In this document: positions 47,801 through 58,800 of the stretch, piece by piece
How positions within the stretch are numbered: position 1 is the first letter of the stretch
Layout of the letters: every line of letters starts with the position of its first letter
Translations under genes and position numbers: made by a program
Assembly: GCF_932526225.1 (NCBI RefSeq)
Contig: NC_064035.1
Location: 7,129,501 to 7,193,500 of the forward strand
Length of the DNA: 64,000 nucleotides
DNA from: Nematostella vectensis
Lineage: Eukaryota; Cnidaria; Anthozoa; Actiniaria; Edwardsiidae
Direction: 5' to 3'
Notes under the pieces: model-generated
Seen by the model: only the letters and a program-made list of their open reading frames with translations
Database searches by the model: none
Told to the model about the DNA's origin: nothing

Positions 47801-50800
47801 CTATCTCATCTAATCCATTCACAGAATTGGGTCACACTGTCTCATTTAATCCATTGACATCATTGGGTCACGCTGTCTCATCTAATCCATTCACATTATT
47901 GGGTCATGCAATCTCATTTAATCCATTTACAGAATTGGGTCACGCTGTCTCATTTAATCCATTTACATCATTGAGTCACGCTATCTCATTTAATCCATTC
48001 ACATTATTGGGTTACTCTATCTCAGCTAATCCATTCAAAGAAATGGGTTACGCTATCTCATTTAATCCATTCACATCATTGGGTTACGCTATCTCATTTA
48101 ATCCATTCACATCATTGGGTTACGCTATCTCATTTAATCCATTCACATCATTGGGTTACGCTATCTCATTTAATCCATTCACATCATTGGGTCACGCTAT
48201 CTCATTTAATCCATTCACAGCATTGGGTTACTATCTCATCTAATCCATTCAAAGAAATTGGTTACGCTATCTCATTTAATCCATTCACAACATTGGGTTA
48301 CGCTATCTCATTTAATCCATTCACAGCATTGGGTCACGCTATCTCATATAATCCATTCACAACATTGGGTCACGCTGTCTCATTTAATCCATTTACATCA
48401 TTGGGTCACGCAATCTCATATAATCCATTCACAACATTGGGTCACGCTGTCTCATTTAATCCATTTACATCATTGGGTCACGCAATTTCATCTAATCCAT
48501 TCACATCATTGGGTCACGCTATCTCATCTAATCCATTTACAGAATTGGGTCACGCTGTCTCATTTAATCCATTTACATCATTGGGTCACACTATCTCATC
48601 TAATCCAGTCACAGCATTGGGTCACGCTATCTCATCTAATCCATTCACATCATTGGGTTACGCTATCTCATTTAATCCATTTACATCATTGGGTCACGCT
48701 ATCTCATCTAATCCATTTACAGAATTGGGTCACGCTGTCTCATTTAATCCATTAACATCATTGGGTCACGCAATCTCATCTAATCCAGTCACAGCATTGG
48801 GTCACGCTATCTCATCTAATCCATTTACATCATTGGGTCACGCTATCTCATCTAATCCATTCACAACATTGGGTCACGCTGTCTCATTTAATCCATTCAC
48901 ATCATTGGGTCGCGCTGTCTCATATAATCCATTCACATCATTGGGTCACGCTATCTCATTTGAACCATTTACATCATTGGGTCACGCAATCTTATTTAAT
49001 CCATTTACATCATTGGGTCACGCTATCTCATTTGATCCATTCACATCATTGGGTCACGCTATCTCATTTGATCCATTCACATCATTGGGTCACGCTGTCT
49101 CATTTAATCCATTTACATCATTGGGTCACGCAATCTCATTTAATCCATTTACATCATTGGGTCACGCTATCTCATCTAATCCATTCACATTATTGGGTCA
49201 CGCTGTCTCATTTAATCCATTTACATCATTGGGTCACGCTATCTCATCTAATCTATTTACAGAATTGGGTCACGCTGTCTCATTTAATCCATTCACATCA
49301 TTGGGTCACGCTATCTCATTTAATCCATTCACATTATTGGGTTACTCTATCTCAGCTAATCCATTCAAAGAAATGGGTTACGCTTTCTCATTTAATTTAT
49401 TCACATCATTGGTTCACGCTATCTCATCTAATCCATTTAAAAAATGGGTTACGCTTTCTCATATAATCTCTTCACATCATTGGGTCACGCTATCTCATTT
49501 AATCCATTCACAACATTGGGTTACGCTATCTCATTTAATCCATTCACATCATTGGGTCACGCTATCTCATTTAATCCATTCACATCATTGGGTTACTATC
49601 TCATCTAATCCATTCAAAGAAATTGGTTACGCTATCTCATCTAATCCATTCACAACATTGGGTCACGCTATCTCATTTAATCCATTCACAACATTGGGTT
49701 ACGCTATCTTATTTAATCCATTCACAGCATTGGGTCATGCTATCTCATCTAATCCATTCACAGCATTGGGTCACGCTATCTCATTTAATCCCATTTACAT
49801 CATTGGGTCACGCTATCTCATCTAATCCATTCACAGCATTGGGTCACGCTATCTTATTTAATCCATTCACAGCATTGGGTCACGCTATCTCATCTAATCC
49901 ATTCACATTATTGGGTCACGCTATCTCATCTAATCTATTCACATTATTTGGTCACGCTATCTTATTTAATTCATTCACAGCATTGGGTCACGCTATCTTA
50001 TTTAATCCATTCACAGCATTGGGTCACTCGATCTCATCTGACCCAATCAAAACATTGAGTCACGCTATTTTATTTAATCCATTCACATCATTCGGTCACG
50101 CTATCTTAACTAATCCATTTACAGCATTGTTTTATTCACAGCGGTTTGAGACCTAAACACCCAAGCTAGTCATTCACTACCCCTCTACCCCCCCCCCCCC
50201 CCCCCGAGAGATCCGTAGCTGTTACCCATTTGTTCTCCAAGTAAGCGTAACAGTGTAACAATCTCAATTATTGTCATCTTTTGTTTTGAAGGATATTGAC
50301 AATATCATGACTCTGCATGGCTCCAAAGTGATGGATAGTGTCAAGCCCATTCTGGACAGCGAAGGGCAGTCTGTTGATGTCAAGGAGCAGGTACAATGGC
50401 GCTATGTCTCCGCTTCATGCCTCCTACCCTCTCACCTTTAAATAGAAAGCAAGCGGCACTTTCTACTGATGTAGAAGACTTCCCCGCCCTCTTACTTCTC
50501 TAACCCCCCCCCCCCCCCCCACCTCCCTGGCCAATACTGGAGAACAAGTAGCAATGTCTGCTGTTGTAACAGCTGTCTAATCCCTACTCAACGTCTTTAT
50601 CCTTACACATCCGCCCCACCCCCACCCCCTATGGCCCATGCTAGATAGCGAAAAGCACTACTGTCAAGCAGTAACTGTCTTATCCCTCCCTGCCCTATTC
50701 ACATATAACCTTCTAACGGCTGTCTAATCCCTCCTAACCCTATGTACATACTTTCATAAATCAATTTGATAATAGATGTGTCCTGCTCTAACCTCATTAT

Positions 50801-51624
50801 CTACTCTAACAGTTTATCGATATGGCCCTTCTTAGTCTCTGTTTCCTGGTTCTGCAGTCTGCTTAATCGATGTATCCTGTCCTAGCATCTGTGCCTAGGT
50901 TCCACAGCCTGCTTGTTTAACCTATGTGCCCTGTCCTAGGCCCTGTGTGTCCTTGCCAACATCGCAAACGGTGCTTCCGCCAAGGAGTTCCTGACCCGTG
51001 ACGAAGCGCTCCTCAAACGACTCATGCACTACATGATGCACGATAGCGTCAAGCTGCAGATGGCCTCCACCTACTGCATATCTAACCTCGTGTGGAACAC
51101 GGAAGACGGCGCTATCGACCGCCAGACCAAGCTACGCGACATGGGCGTGCAGAAGCTTCTACAATCTCTACTTACTACAACCGACGCGCACTTATTCGAG
51201 AGGTACTAAGGTCGCAGCACTATCAGGTCGCATTGCTAATGGCGACACCACTGAGGTTTTACTATTGGGTCGCATTACAAGACTTTTTTGCACACCACTG
51301 GGGTTGCATTATTTGGGTCGCATCACTAAGGTCGCATTTTATGGGCACACCACTCGAGTCGCAATACTGAGGTCGCATTATTGGGTCGCACCACTAAGCT
51401 CGCATTTTTTAGGCACATCACTGGGGTCGTACTATTTGGGTCGCATAACTAAGGTCGCATTATTAGGATGCACCCGTGAGGTCGACCTAAAAAGGTCGCA
51501 CCAAGCATTAAAGCATTTTTTTCACTTTCTTGCAGTCCCCGTTGCTTTTTGTTCGTTATTCCCCGTGTGATTGTATTTTGTATCTTGTTACAGAGTGAAG
51601 ACAGCGCTCCAACAGTTTACGTAA
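30119..51624 (+). CDS. ARMC8: Armadillo repeat-containing protein 8, CTLH/GID E3 ligase subunit
   Basis: Exons: 30119-30139, 30222-30295, 31837-31991, 32474-32536, 32657-32754, 33562-33654, 33967-34123, 34502-34592, 35149-35212, 36668-36743, 37159-37286, 37579-37635, 37797-38048, 41614-41706, 41974-42047, 42801-42876, 50292-50390, 50940-51202 and 51594-51624. These give 655 codons, close to the human length of about 670. The protein is armadillo repeats throughout. Near-identical blocks include [57 protein letters not shown] and the C-terminal LRDMGV...ALQQF. ARMC8 (yeast Gid5) is the scaffold that places the substrate receptor on the CTLH ubiquitin ligase. Exon 10 uses TGGCAG|ATC; a longer in-frame alternative could begin at 36617. 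The introns are crowded with minisatellites. Intron 16 (42877-50291) contains the antisense Toll-like receptor. Confidence 0.92.
30814..30918. mobile_element. 105-bp MITE
   Basis: The ends TAAGGCTGAGTTCAAAC and GTTTGAACTTAGCCTAA are imperfect inverted repeats and the arms extend to CATGAGC. It lies in ARMC8 intron 2. Confidence 0.65.
31057..31767. mobile_element. Mutator-like non-autonomous element (693 bp)
   Basis: The element at 31066-31758 starts TACCCTGGTTC and ends GAACCAGGGTA. The inverted arms are about 75 bp and include AAACGTCTCT, TATTTAGTGGCCAGC and CTGGCC. The 9-bp direct repeat ATATTGTTT flanks both sides (31057-31065 and 31759-31767). Long terminal repeats with a 9-bp duplication are the hallmark of the MULE superfamily. 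No transposase inside. It lies in ARMC8 intron 2. Confidence 0.8.
32002..32110 (+). repeat. Truncated copy of the CAGGCGCATACCCAGG MITE family
   Basis: Begins CAGGCCTGTACCCAGGATT, matching the left end of the 17.9-kb element. The right end is decayed. It starts 11 bp past the ARMC8 exon 3 donor. Confidence 0.55.
32826..33290 (+). repeat. 18-bp minisatellite
   Basis: About 25 copies of an 18-bp unit, consensus ACATTGTTACGTCATGAC, in ARMC8 intron 5. As 18 is a multiple of three, several frames stay open; the peptides (MTHCYV repeats) are not genes. Confidence 0.95.
34236..34512 (+). repeat. Tandem array that includes a 3' splice site
   Basis: Roughly 60-68-bp units run into ARMC8 exon 8. Each ends GATCCTWTGTTACAG followed by CCTCATAYAATGGGGAA, which is the real acceptor and exon start at 34488-34518. 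Three decoy acceptors lie upstream, near 34310, 34370 and 34435. Confidence 0.9.
35200..35430 (+). repeat. Tandem array that includes a 5' splice site
   Basis: The ARMC8 exon 9 end and donor (CTACTGCTCAAG|GTACTGTACAT) recur as TACTGCTCAAGGTACTG-like words near 35247, 35290, 35338, 35380 and 35410. Units are 40-48 bp, with ACACATACAGTTACA between them. One more copy sits past the neighbouring MITE, near 35753. Confidence 0.9.
35434..35731. mobile_element. MITE, TACACCTATTT family, copy 1
   Basis: The ends TACACCTATTT and AAATAGGTGTA are inverted, with TA outermost. Sub-terminal TTGTCA and AAATGGC words pair with GCCATTCGCC and TGACAACCTTTATTG. It has inserted into the splice-donor array of ARMC8 intron 9, splitting it. 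Confidence 0.8.
38037..38115 (+). repeat. Duplicated exon 13 donor in ARMC8
   Basis: CCCAGTAAAGAGGTATGTC occurs at the true exon end (38037-38055) and again at about 38103-38121, 66 bp into the intron. Confidence 0.8.
38478..38975. mobile_element. Inverted repeat pair, about 75-bp arms
   Basis: The left arm (ATCAACACAAGG, GGTATGTTGAACGCCT, TTGCGCTGACG) is the reverse complement of the right arm (CGTCAGCGCAA, AGGCGTTCAACATACC, CCTTGTGTTGAT). The right arm follows AAGGGCCAACGCTCGAACG, a word typical of retroelement debris. It lies in ARMC8 intron 13. Confidence 0.65.
40569..40712 (+). repeat. 16-bp tandem repeat, nine units
   Basis: Nine units of GATATTCAGCATCAAC with few changes, the last reading GATATTCTTCATCAAC. 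The unit length is not a multiple of three. Confidence 0.95.
40800..41095 (+). repeat. GGCAACGGTAAC-type minisatellite
   Basis: Variable units around CAAGGCAACGGTAACGGTAA with TCTCC or TCCCC spacers, about 24 bp each. Both strands are partly open because of the triplet-like structure. Confidence 0.9.
41790..41893 (+). repeat. TTTA microsatellite
   Basis: About 25 tandem TTTA units with one TTTG interruption, in ARMC8 intron 14. Confidence 0.95.
42885..43095 (+). repeat. Tandem repeat with ATAGTGGACTT unit
   Basis: Eight or so copies of CATAGTGGACTTnACATCACA, some with a TGATGACATCACAAAAAT insert. It begins about 10 bp after the ARMC8 exon 16 donor. Confidence 0.9.
43315..46221 (-). CDS. TLR: Toll-like receptor (multiple cysteine cluster type), intronless
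   Basis: A single uninterrupted frame of 968 residues. It has a signal peptide ([14 protein letters not shown]) and about ten leucine-rich repeats ([15 protein letters not shown] through [13 protein letters not shown]). A first cysteine cluster follows (NPLICNCKL with distal WICS and FQCI). Next come an LRR N-cap ([10 protein letters not shown]), two or three more repeats, and a second cysteine cluster ([11 protein letters not shown] ... LCAS ... FNC). A membrane helix lies at about 757-783 and a cytoplasmic TIR domain from about 815: box 1 YDTFISYSS, box 2 region [11 protein letters not shown], box 3 FW. This two-cluster layout is that of Drosophila Toll and of the single Toll-like receptor described in Nematostella, which signals through MyD88 to NF-kB. 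The gene lies antisense within ARMC8 intron 16. Confidence 0.93.
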   Translation of the reverse strand: MKGSILRQVTQCFCNAWVSVLFLRALLIAGAPSRDENCKKECANLRMPSTFRSPTGQIPMFFTKCEIKGGAECSLDLGPWIQPLANSSTVQYYLAIVCRSSTRIIFCNSPEVKRKNVISFYQMAGPCSVTVHDVSVLGNATDYRVQLFTHGAELLYADTESITGLRNIGTFSLQSSGTGIPRILTGFEWPRMAEVLLSNLSITEIPEQFKTAMPRLQALDLNNNSLTRPPDFPWSHEPLSLPRNLSRLPVFNHHYQEGSVVQPRLYRRFLVLDYNQIRNLSQYPFTGHLQKLSIKGNGLRVIGGSCFSNLSGVNIIDLSNNEIRDFPEQLFRGQGSMLELRLNHNFLSTLPNRVFTDMKRLKRLYLNNNRLQRLQAGLLYGNEEIETLTLNDNDLTEIENNALPENSNTLKTLTLQRNRLTRVPRAVFLLRNLESADLSSNAITFGGILDVLDSVTADQLFYNLRRSASSSDNQLKSTKVELNLANNGISSIDIGSLNKTQLGKLKVILRVYHIDLRDNPLICNCKLTALFRLLKRLTADYPDVTHAQFDSWICSQPTRLRNVALLRVPENQFQCIMDLENCPRECTCAVREIDQTVLVDCSERGLHRLPFKMPAGELEVNLRGNAIRELPWRHYLGNITVLELSNNEIKELNMTFVDSLARVVNLAINDNKLKYLSRGVTNLTAREGFRSLSISHNFFVCDCYASWMRDWLANNTDKIEDTSSILCASGRLEGLPIISVPLSDFNCSAYRPPVPGHITDGLSLLLAIVLAVLLVLSVVAFVMTYCFRWEMKILMYTHFNWHPFDRVDDTDVSKIYDTFISYSSQDASWVRETLQRTLESHVPPYRLCIHDRDFEIGASIHDNILNSVRLSKRMIMVLSNHFIASEWCRLEFRAAHQKVLEDRTNYLIIILFDDVDPSTLDDETKLYLRTNTYLSVSNKWFWQKLFYALPKPLAPPQSYEGHVEMSKV
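46222..47160. other. Upstream region of the Toll-like receptor, inside ARMC8 intron 16
   Basis: AT-rich sequence without a supported gene. It should hold the receptor promoter. Beyond 47160 the 36-bp minisatellite begins. Confidence 0.4.
47165..50140 (+). repeat. 36-bp minisatellite, about 80 units
   Basis: The unit is close to TCATTTAATCCATTCACATC followed by ATTGGGTCACGCTATC. Because 36 is a multiple of three, two plus-strand frames stay open for hundreds of codons ([12 protein letters not shown] and [12 protein letters not shown] repeats). Units lacking GC after GGGTCAC (34 bp, at about 47585, 47797, 48230 and 49590) switch the frame. No start context, signal or conserved non-repeat end is present, so it is noncoding repeat in ARMC8 intron 16. 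Confidence 0.95.
51203..51510 (+). repeat. AAGGTCGCATTA-type tandem repeat from the exon 18 donor
   Basis: Irregular 15-40-bp units (ACTAAGGTCGCATTAT, TGGGTCGCATTA, GGGCACACCACT) begin exactly at the ARMC8 exon 18 donor GAG|GTACTAAGGTCGCA and fill most of the 391-bp intron. Confidence 0.85.
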
Positions 51625-51655
51625 ACACAGCAACAGAAAAAAGGGAAATTTTGTA

Positions 51656-51661
51656 AATAAA
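51656..51661 (+). promoter_or_regulatory. Polyadenylation signal AATAAA for ARMC8
   Basis: AATAAA lies 32 bp after the ARMC8 stop codon. Confidence 0.6.
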
Positions 51662-52009
51662 GATAAAGCAACCTACAGCTGCAGTAACTGTAGATTACTC
51701 TTTGGACGCGTGTTGTTTGCGAAAGGAATGTCTTTTTAAAAAGTAGAAGACGATGAAAGCTTTTGCACTATTATCAATCCCTCAGAATACTGATAAATCA
51801 GGATAAGGAGGAATATTAAAATTGAATATTGGCATTTGAAATGGTTTGCTGTTGAATTGGTGGATAGGGTTGGAATTGCATGAAGTCTAACACTGTGGAC
51901 AATACAGCAAGCACACTGACTTTGAGCTTGTACACCATTCAGAATTTCGTGCACACGATGAATATGAACACAGCCCAACCTCACTACCAGACCTACATCA
52001 CGGCCTGAA

Positions 52010-52530
52010 ACCTACACAATGACCCCTACTACACCTACACCATAACCCCTACCACCTCTACACAATGACACCTACCACACCTACACCATTACCCTACACC
52101 ATTACCCTACTACACCTACACCATTACCCCTACCACACCTACTGCACCATTACCCCTACCACACCTACACCATTACCACTACCACACCTACACCATTAAC
52201 CCTACCATCCCTACACCATAACCCTACCACACCTACACACCATAACCCTACCACACCTACACCATTACCCTACTACACCTACACCATTACCCTACCACAC
52301 CTACACCATTACCCTACTACACCTACACCATTACCCTACCACACCTACACCATTACCCTACTACACCTACACCATTACCCCTACCACACCTACACCATTA
52401 CCCCTACTACACCTACATCATTACCCCTACCACACCTACACCATTACCCCTACCACACCTACACCATTACCCTACTACACCTACACCATTACCCTACTAC
52501 ACCTACACCATTACCCCTACCACACCTACA
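52010..52530 (+). repeat. CACCATTACCCCTACCACACCTA minisatellite
   Basis: About 22 units of 20-24 bp, alternating CTACACCATTACCCTACTACA with ACCCCTACCACAC variants. Strongly strand-biased (G nearly absent). Confidence 0.95.
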
Positions 52531-52848
52531 ACATGGGGCCTGGGAAATAGAGCTTACAAAGGAAAAGCCAACAATCCCTATGACCATAAAACTCTTTTAT
52601 TATGAAAAATAGATAACTAAATTTGTATTGATTCACGATCCTGCCAATAAAAACACAATTTCAGCAACATGAAAACAGAATAGCAACTGTTAAAACTGGG
52701 TATCTCATGTCATATTGGGGGGAGAGGGAGTACCATTATGTAATTCATATGGCAGGACGTAGATATGTAACACATCCCCTAGGATCCGCTATTTCTGATC
52801 AACGTGTATGAGATTCGGCGTATTACGCGAGACCCCGTGTCATTGTGT

Positions 52849-55800
52849 TTATTGATGCTGCTGTAGAGAATTACTGGCGAATCCTAGCGCGTTATGCGCA
52901 TGCGCTGCGATATCCACAACTTGCGTCATAGTGTCTCCAGTCTCCCCATACACAGCGACGGTCTCGTCATACGAGGGGGCCCTGGGGCGAGGCGACGTTG
53001 ATTCGGGCTCTATAAGACCTGCGTTCGACTTTCCGCATCCGTACAATAGCTCGTCCTTTACTTTAGCGTTGATAACGGCCTTATATGGTCGGCCCCGTTT
53101 GCGAGCGTGCCCACTATCCATAGGGCCTGCAGTTGATGACTCCGTTGCGCATGCCTGCTCTCGTATCTGGCGTCGCTGCGCGCGGCATTTGCTGTCGATA
53201 CGAGGCTTGAGAAGATGCCATCGCATGTCTTCTTTCAGCGAATCCAACGGGAACTTGAAATTCACATGAGCTAAATACAACACTTTAGTTATTAGTTATA
53301 TACACCTATGTCACAAAAGGTTGTCAGTGCAAATGGCGAATGGTAAATGGCTTATGGGTACTAATTATTCGTCAAGTTAATGTGTTAAATAAAGTCCAGC
53401 AATGTCAGAGCCAGGCATTGGTAACCTTTAATGGATAATTGTTTTGATTTATCCATATTCTTCGAGACGCATGGTTACTTTCAGTCGTAGAACTGCCATT
53501 TGCCAATCGCCATTTGCCAATCGCACTGACAACCTTTATTGAAATAGGTGTATGTTTAAGGAAAGTTATTGCCAATTTGCTCCAACCTATGCTGAAGTTG
53601 CGCTTTGTTTGCTAGGGCTTACATCCATTTTCAGTCACACGTGCAATCTGTGCCTGTCGCGACTGATTTTTTGTTGGACGACAATAATGACTTTAGAGGA
53701 CTGCGCAACCCAACTCAGCAAACCCTGGGTACGCGCCTGGCGCCCGTTTCTCAAAACACCAGAGAATTCTCGGGCCCGAAAACTTTATCTTGCATTTTTG
53801 CCCAAAATTTTGCATGTTTCCCTTTTTGAGAACCGCTTTCATGTTTTAGAACAGTTTGAACTTCCTCTTGGTTCATATTCCAAATGATTACGCTCAATAG
53901 GGCTATTTTCATAGTTTTGCAGAAGCCAGAAAGTTACCCGAAAAGTCTCGGGTGACTGCGAGGTCCCGAGAACTTTCTTAATATTTAAGCCATGTGAATT
54001 TGGGGCCAGAGAAGTTCGGGAAAGATCAAAATCTATAAATCTATAATCTCTCTTAAAGAGAATCATCCTTTACATAGATCTTTGTGGTAAAATACGATGT
54101 TTGACGATATTTCAACACATTATAATACCATAAATTTTATAGAAATTAGCCAGCATTTCAAATTTTAGGAATAAATCGTTTTCGGGCCCGAGAATTCTCG
54201 GGTGTTTTGAGAAACGAGCCCCAGATGTGTATTACTGATTAGTGCGACAGGGTTTGTATGATGGTTTTACATCAGTGTACCATAAAATTTAAAAAAATGT
54301 CTAGTAGCCTGTTTAGAGAAAGTCTACTATTCAGAGAAACGCAAACTCTGTAATAGTTTAATCAAAAAGGACGGCCGTCCACAACCTGTTTTCGGAATTT
54401 TACGAAATTCAAAAAACTTAGAGCCGTTGTTAGCAACACCATTGTTTTAAAGAAATTTCAGAATAACAATCTAAACGCAAAGTTTTATAGTTTTATGCTT
54501 TAATTAACTATTTCGATCTAAAATATCGCACAAGGTTTCTATAGCACACATTTCACCTTGAATGGCCTTGATCTTGACCGGATCGAGAACTTCGTGTCCT
54601 CGCGCGCCGGACACGTTAGAAGCTGCCATCTCCTCGCGCGTGAAGAGTGCGTCCATGAGGTTGAGCGCGAGCTTGACAGGGTTACCTCCAGCACTCTCCG
54701 CCTGCATGATAGTCTTGGGCTCACCACTATACCACACGCGGGACCGCGGGTCGGCGCGGTCACCAAGCCAACATCCCCGGATGAGCGAGACAGGCCCAAT
54801 GCCTGTGGGTGCAGGGCAGAGTGTTATAAGTCGGATGCCATTACTTTGATCTTAATTTGTCATGAAGAAAATACACATCTTAATGTCCTAGTGTTTTTTA
54901 GTATTCGCAATACTCGAACAAATCAGCGATCATGAGAACGCTCGACTATGCTTGTATCTTAACTAAATTGTCCGACATCGCTGTTAGTTTCACATCTCCA
55001 TCCAGATTGCTTTACAGAATGGCAAAACGTTGTCGTTAGCCAGCGAAGGCGTTACGTTTCCGTAAGACGTTAACACTATTACTAGGGATTGTATTACATC
55101 ATGACAAAAAAATGCGTTATCGTCCAGCGTGACGTTGTTATGGGATACCTGTGAGAGCATTACTTCAATACTAAAGATTGTGTGACCATCTAGTGTGTCG
55201 TTATTTTTGACACACCTGTGGGTGCGTTACGTCGCGACTAAGGATTGCGTTACCGTTTAGCACGACGTCACCGTGACATCTGTGGATGCGTTACTTTAAA
55301 AATTGTGTGACCGTCTTGTGTGACGTTATTTTGAGACATCTGTGGTTGCGTTAGATCGTGACTAACGATTGCATTACCGTCTAGCGTGACGTTCCCATTA
55401 GCCAGGTCCTGTACGGTGGCCTCCGTTGAGCTGCACTTGTCTTCGGATGCGATGATCAAAGGAAAGGTGGTGTTGGGTCCTACGTCAAGCACACTGATGT
55501 CTAGCAGCTGTTGCGCGGCGTTGCCGGTTGATTGTGGCATTCCACCAGACCAACCATTTGTCCCCTTCTTAAACACAACAAAACCCCATTCAACATGTGA
55601 GAATACGAAGTAGCACAAAATACTACTTCACTGAAGGGATAGCCATCTCAACAGGTGCTAGTTGCGTGAAAGACGGAAAAGCCGAACTTAGTTAGCCGAG
55701 CAGTTAGTTGCGAGGCGATAGCGAGCAGATTGTAATATCTCTATTTTTGTCCGAGTGTACGTCCGATAGGACGCTTTTTATGGGGCGCTTTTTAGAGCCT

Positions 55801-58800
55801 GTTTCGCAGGCTACTAAAGGGATTGCGCGTATTGCCATTGAAATATAGCCAAGAACCTTCCCAAAATTAGTTAGACAGCCATCAATCAAATTATCCAAAG
55901 CCTGTGTCTTACACTGTTATTTTCGTAAATCAATAAAGCTCTACGCCACTGATATGTGACGTACTTAGATACGTGATTTAACATACCGGCTTCTACAAGA
56001 GCGCACGAGACATGGCTATTAATATATTGTTTACAAGTAATAGGAAGGGGGCAAAAGGGGGGCACCTGTGACAGTGACGATATATTGGGCGTGACAGAGA
56101 AAGCGTTGGCCGTGGATGGGTACAATTCACAGGGTGTGGCAGGCGTTTCCGGTGAACTTGCGGGAGAGGGCGAATTAGCATCAATCTAAAATCCAAAGCA
56201 AAGATTGAGTGAAAGATCATAAAAGCCAGGCATAGTATTTGTATCATGGAACTATATTTAGCTGAGCTCTAGGGTCGGTATTAAGAAAATACACACTATC
56301 TAACACTCAATTGCAGGGGAGGGGCATGTGGTTTGTGGTATGCCCCTATCCTCAAATAATTTTGGAAGTCCGCCAACCACTGTTTTCCATCTGTTAGTTT
56401 TGTAAAGAGAACCAGTCCCTCCCCCATTTAGCAGCGCTACGACATTGCTAGACCCACCATTCGCTCAACTTTGACGTCGTTCTCTTTGTGACTCGAAGAT
56501 AGTATCATATCAACCTTGTTCCCTAAGGCATGTAGCACTTTTTCAATCTCCTCGAGTTTCTTCTGGGTCATCTGGAATTGTCGACCAGCTGATGTCTACA
56601 AAAACATCGTTTAAAGAACATTCTTTGGTTTGTGTTCACATGGCAAATATAATTACAGGTCGTAGCCTACAGGTGGGCTACAATATACAGGCAGCCACCG
56701 TAAATTTGTCAATAATAATACCGTCGATATAAAACCTCCCCATTACACACCATATCCAGATGGCAGCACTGACTATCGTGAACAAAAACTCGTTATCTTT
56801 TTAATGAACAACCTCGAAAGTGCAAGGAACCTCAAGATGTATTAAAAGAGTGTAAAGGAAAGGCTTTGAAGCAACCTCCCCTCCCTCCTCCATCACATCT
56901 CGAATTTTGCTTTGCAAGTTCTGTTGATAATAAAGGATTTTTTTTAATCTAACAATATAATCAGAAGGAGATTCAGCTACATAAACAAAGTATTTGGTGG
57001 AACATTTTTGCGGTTTAAAAGTTTCAGACTTTCAAAATTTTCAAAATCGTACCGTTAAAAAATCGATCAATGTTTAAAGGTGGAGAAGACATTGATTTAT
57101 TCAAAACAATGTAAAACCTAGCAAGCCCTTCTTGCCCTTTGCTGAAAGCCTGCCTAACAACCACTACCTCACACTCCAGAAAGACTGCTAGCCAATCAAA
57201 AGAGCTGCCTTATTCTACATACCTTGGATAAGTGATGTGATAGGAGCAATGATTCATCTGTCTGTGTGTACACATCTAGCTGAAGGACAGACCGGTTCTT
57301 GGTGATAGACTACCACAGGGATCGACATTTAAATCAAATAAGGATATAGAATTTCATTATTCCAGATTGGCCATTATCATAGAGGTACATTGTACATGGA
57401 TTTGACTCACCACCAACACGTCTACCCTAGTCACAGGTCCAGGGGTAATGGGTGTGGACTGCACTCTTTCAAACAAAAATCTTGTTTGCCAAAATTAGTG
57501 TGTGGTAAGGTAACCTTTAATGTTTGTAATTTTAAATTAACTTGATAGTCACATAAAGTAAGCTACAAGGTTCCACTAAAGCACCACGTCTTCACACCCC
57601 CTCCCCATTCTCAACCCTCCTCATCCTTACCCATGCCTTACCCTTACCCCCCCACTTATTGTTACCCCCCAAACCCCAATTCTTAGATAAGCCTTACCCT
57701 TAGCCCCACCCCCTTATCCTTAACCCCACCCCCCAACTCATCCTAACCCCTCCTATCGTCATCCTTATCCCCCACCACACCCTTACCCCCTCCTCATCTT
57801 CATCATTGCCCCCTCCTCTTTATCTTTTCCCCATCTTATACATCTCATCCCACCCCTCCCTCCCACTCTCATCCTCACACCACCTCATCCTCACAACTTC
57901 TCATCCTCACTCCTCCTCACACCTCCTCATTCCACACCTCCTCATCTTCACACCTCCTCATTCTCACACCTCATCCTCACACCTCCTCATCCTCACACCT
58001 TCTCATCCTCACACCTTCTCATCCTCAAACCTCCTCATCCTCACACCTCCTATCCTCATACCTCCTCATCCTCACACCTCCTCATTCTCACACCTCATTC
58101 CTACACCTTCTCATCCTCATACCTCATCATCCTCACACCTCCTTATTCTCACACCTCATCCACACACCTCCTCATCCTCACACCTTATCCTCACAACTCC
58201 TCATCCTCACACCTCCTCATCCTCACACCTTCTCATCCTCACACCTCATTCCTACACCTTCTCATCCTCATACCTCATCATCCTCACACCTCCTTATTCT
58301 CACACCTCATCCACACACCTCCTCATCCTCACACCTTATCCTCACAACTCCTCATCCTCACACCTCCTCATCCTCACACCTTCTCATCCTCACACCTCAT
58401 CATCCACACACTTCCTCATTCTTACACCTCATTCCCACACTTTATTATCACACCTCATTCTCACTCCTCATCCTCACACCTCATTCTCACATCTCATCCT
58501 CACACCTCCTCGTCCTCACACCTCATCCTCACACCTCCTCACCCTCACACCTCCTCACCCTCACACCTCCTCACCCTCACACCTCCTCATCCTCACACCT
58601 CCTCATCCTCACACCTCCTCATCCTCACACCTCCTCATCCTCACACCTTCTCATCCTCACACCTCCTCCTCATCCACACACCTCCTCATCCTCACACCTT
58701 CTCATCCTCACACCTCCTCATCCTCACACCTCCTTATCCTCACACCTTCTCATCCTCACACCTCATCATCCTCACACCTAATTCTTACACCTTCTCATCC

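Larger units (their letters stand above)
51625..52848. other. Convergent 3' spacer between ARMC8 and BANP
   Basis: It holds the ARMC8 poly(A) signal and a minisatellite at 52010-52530. TTTATT at 52596-52601 could be the BANP poly(A) signal read on the other strand. No gene. Confidence 0.5.

Noticed and set aside
47051-50156. Several long plus-strand reading frames (up to 510 codons) of [11 protein letters not shown]-type repeats
   Set aside because: They arise from a 36-bp tandem unit. Two frames are open at once and 34-bp units switch them, and no non-repeat domain is present.
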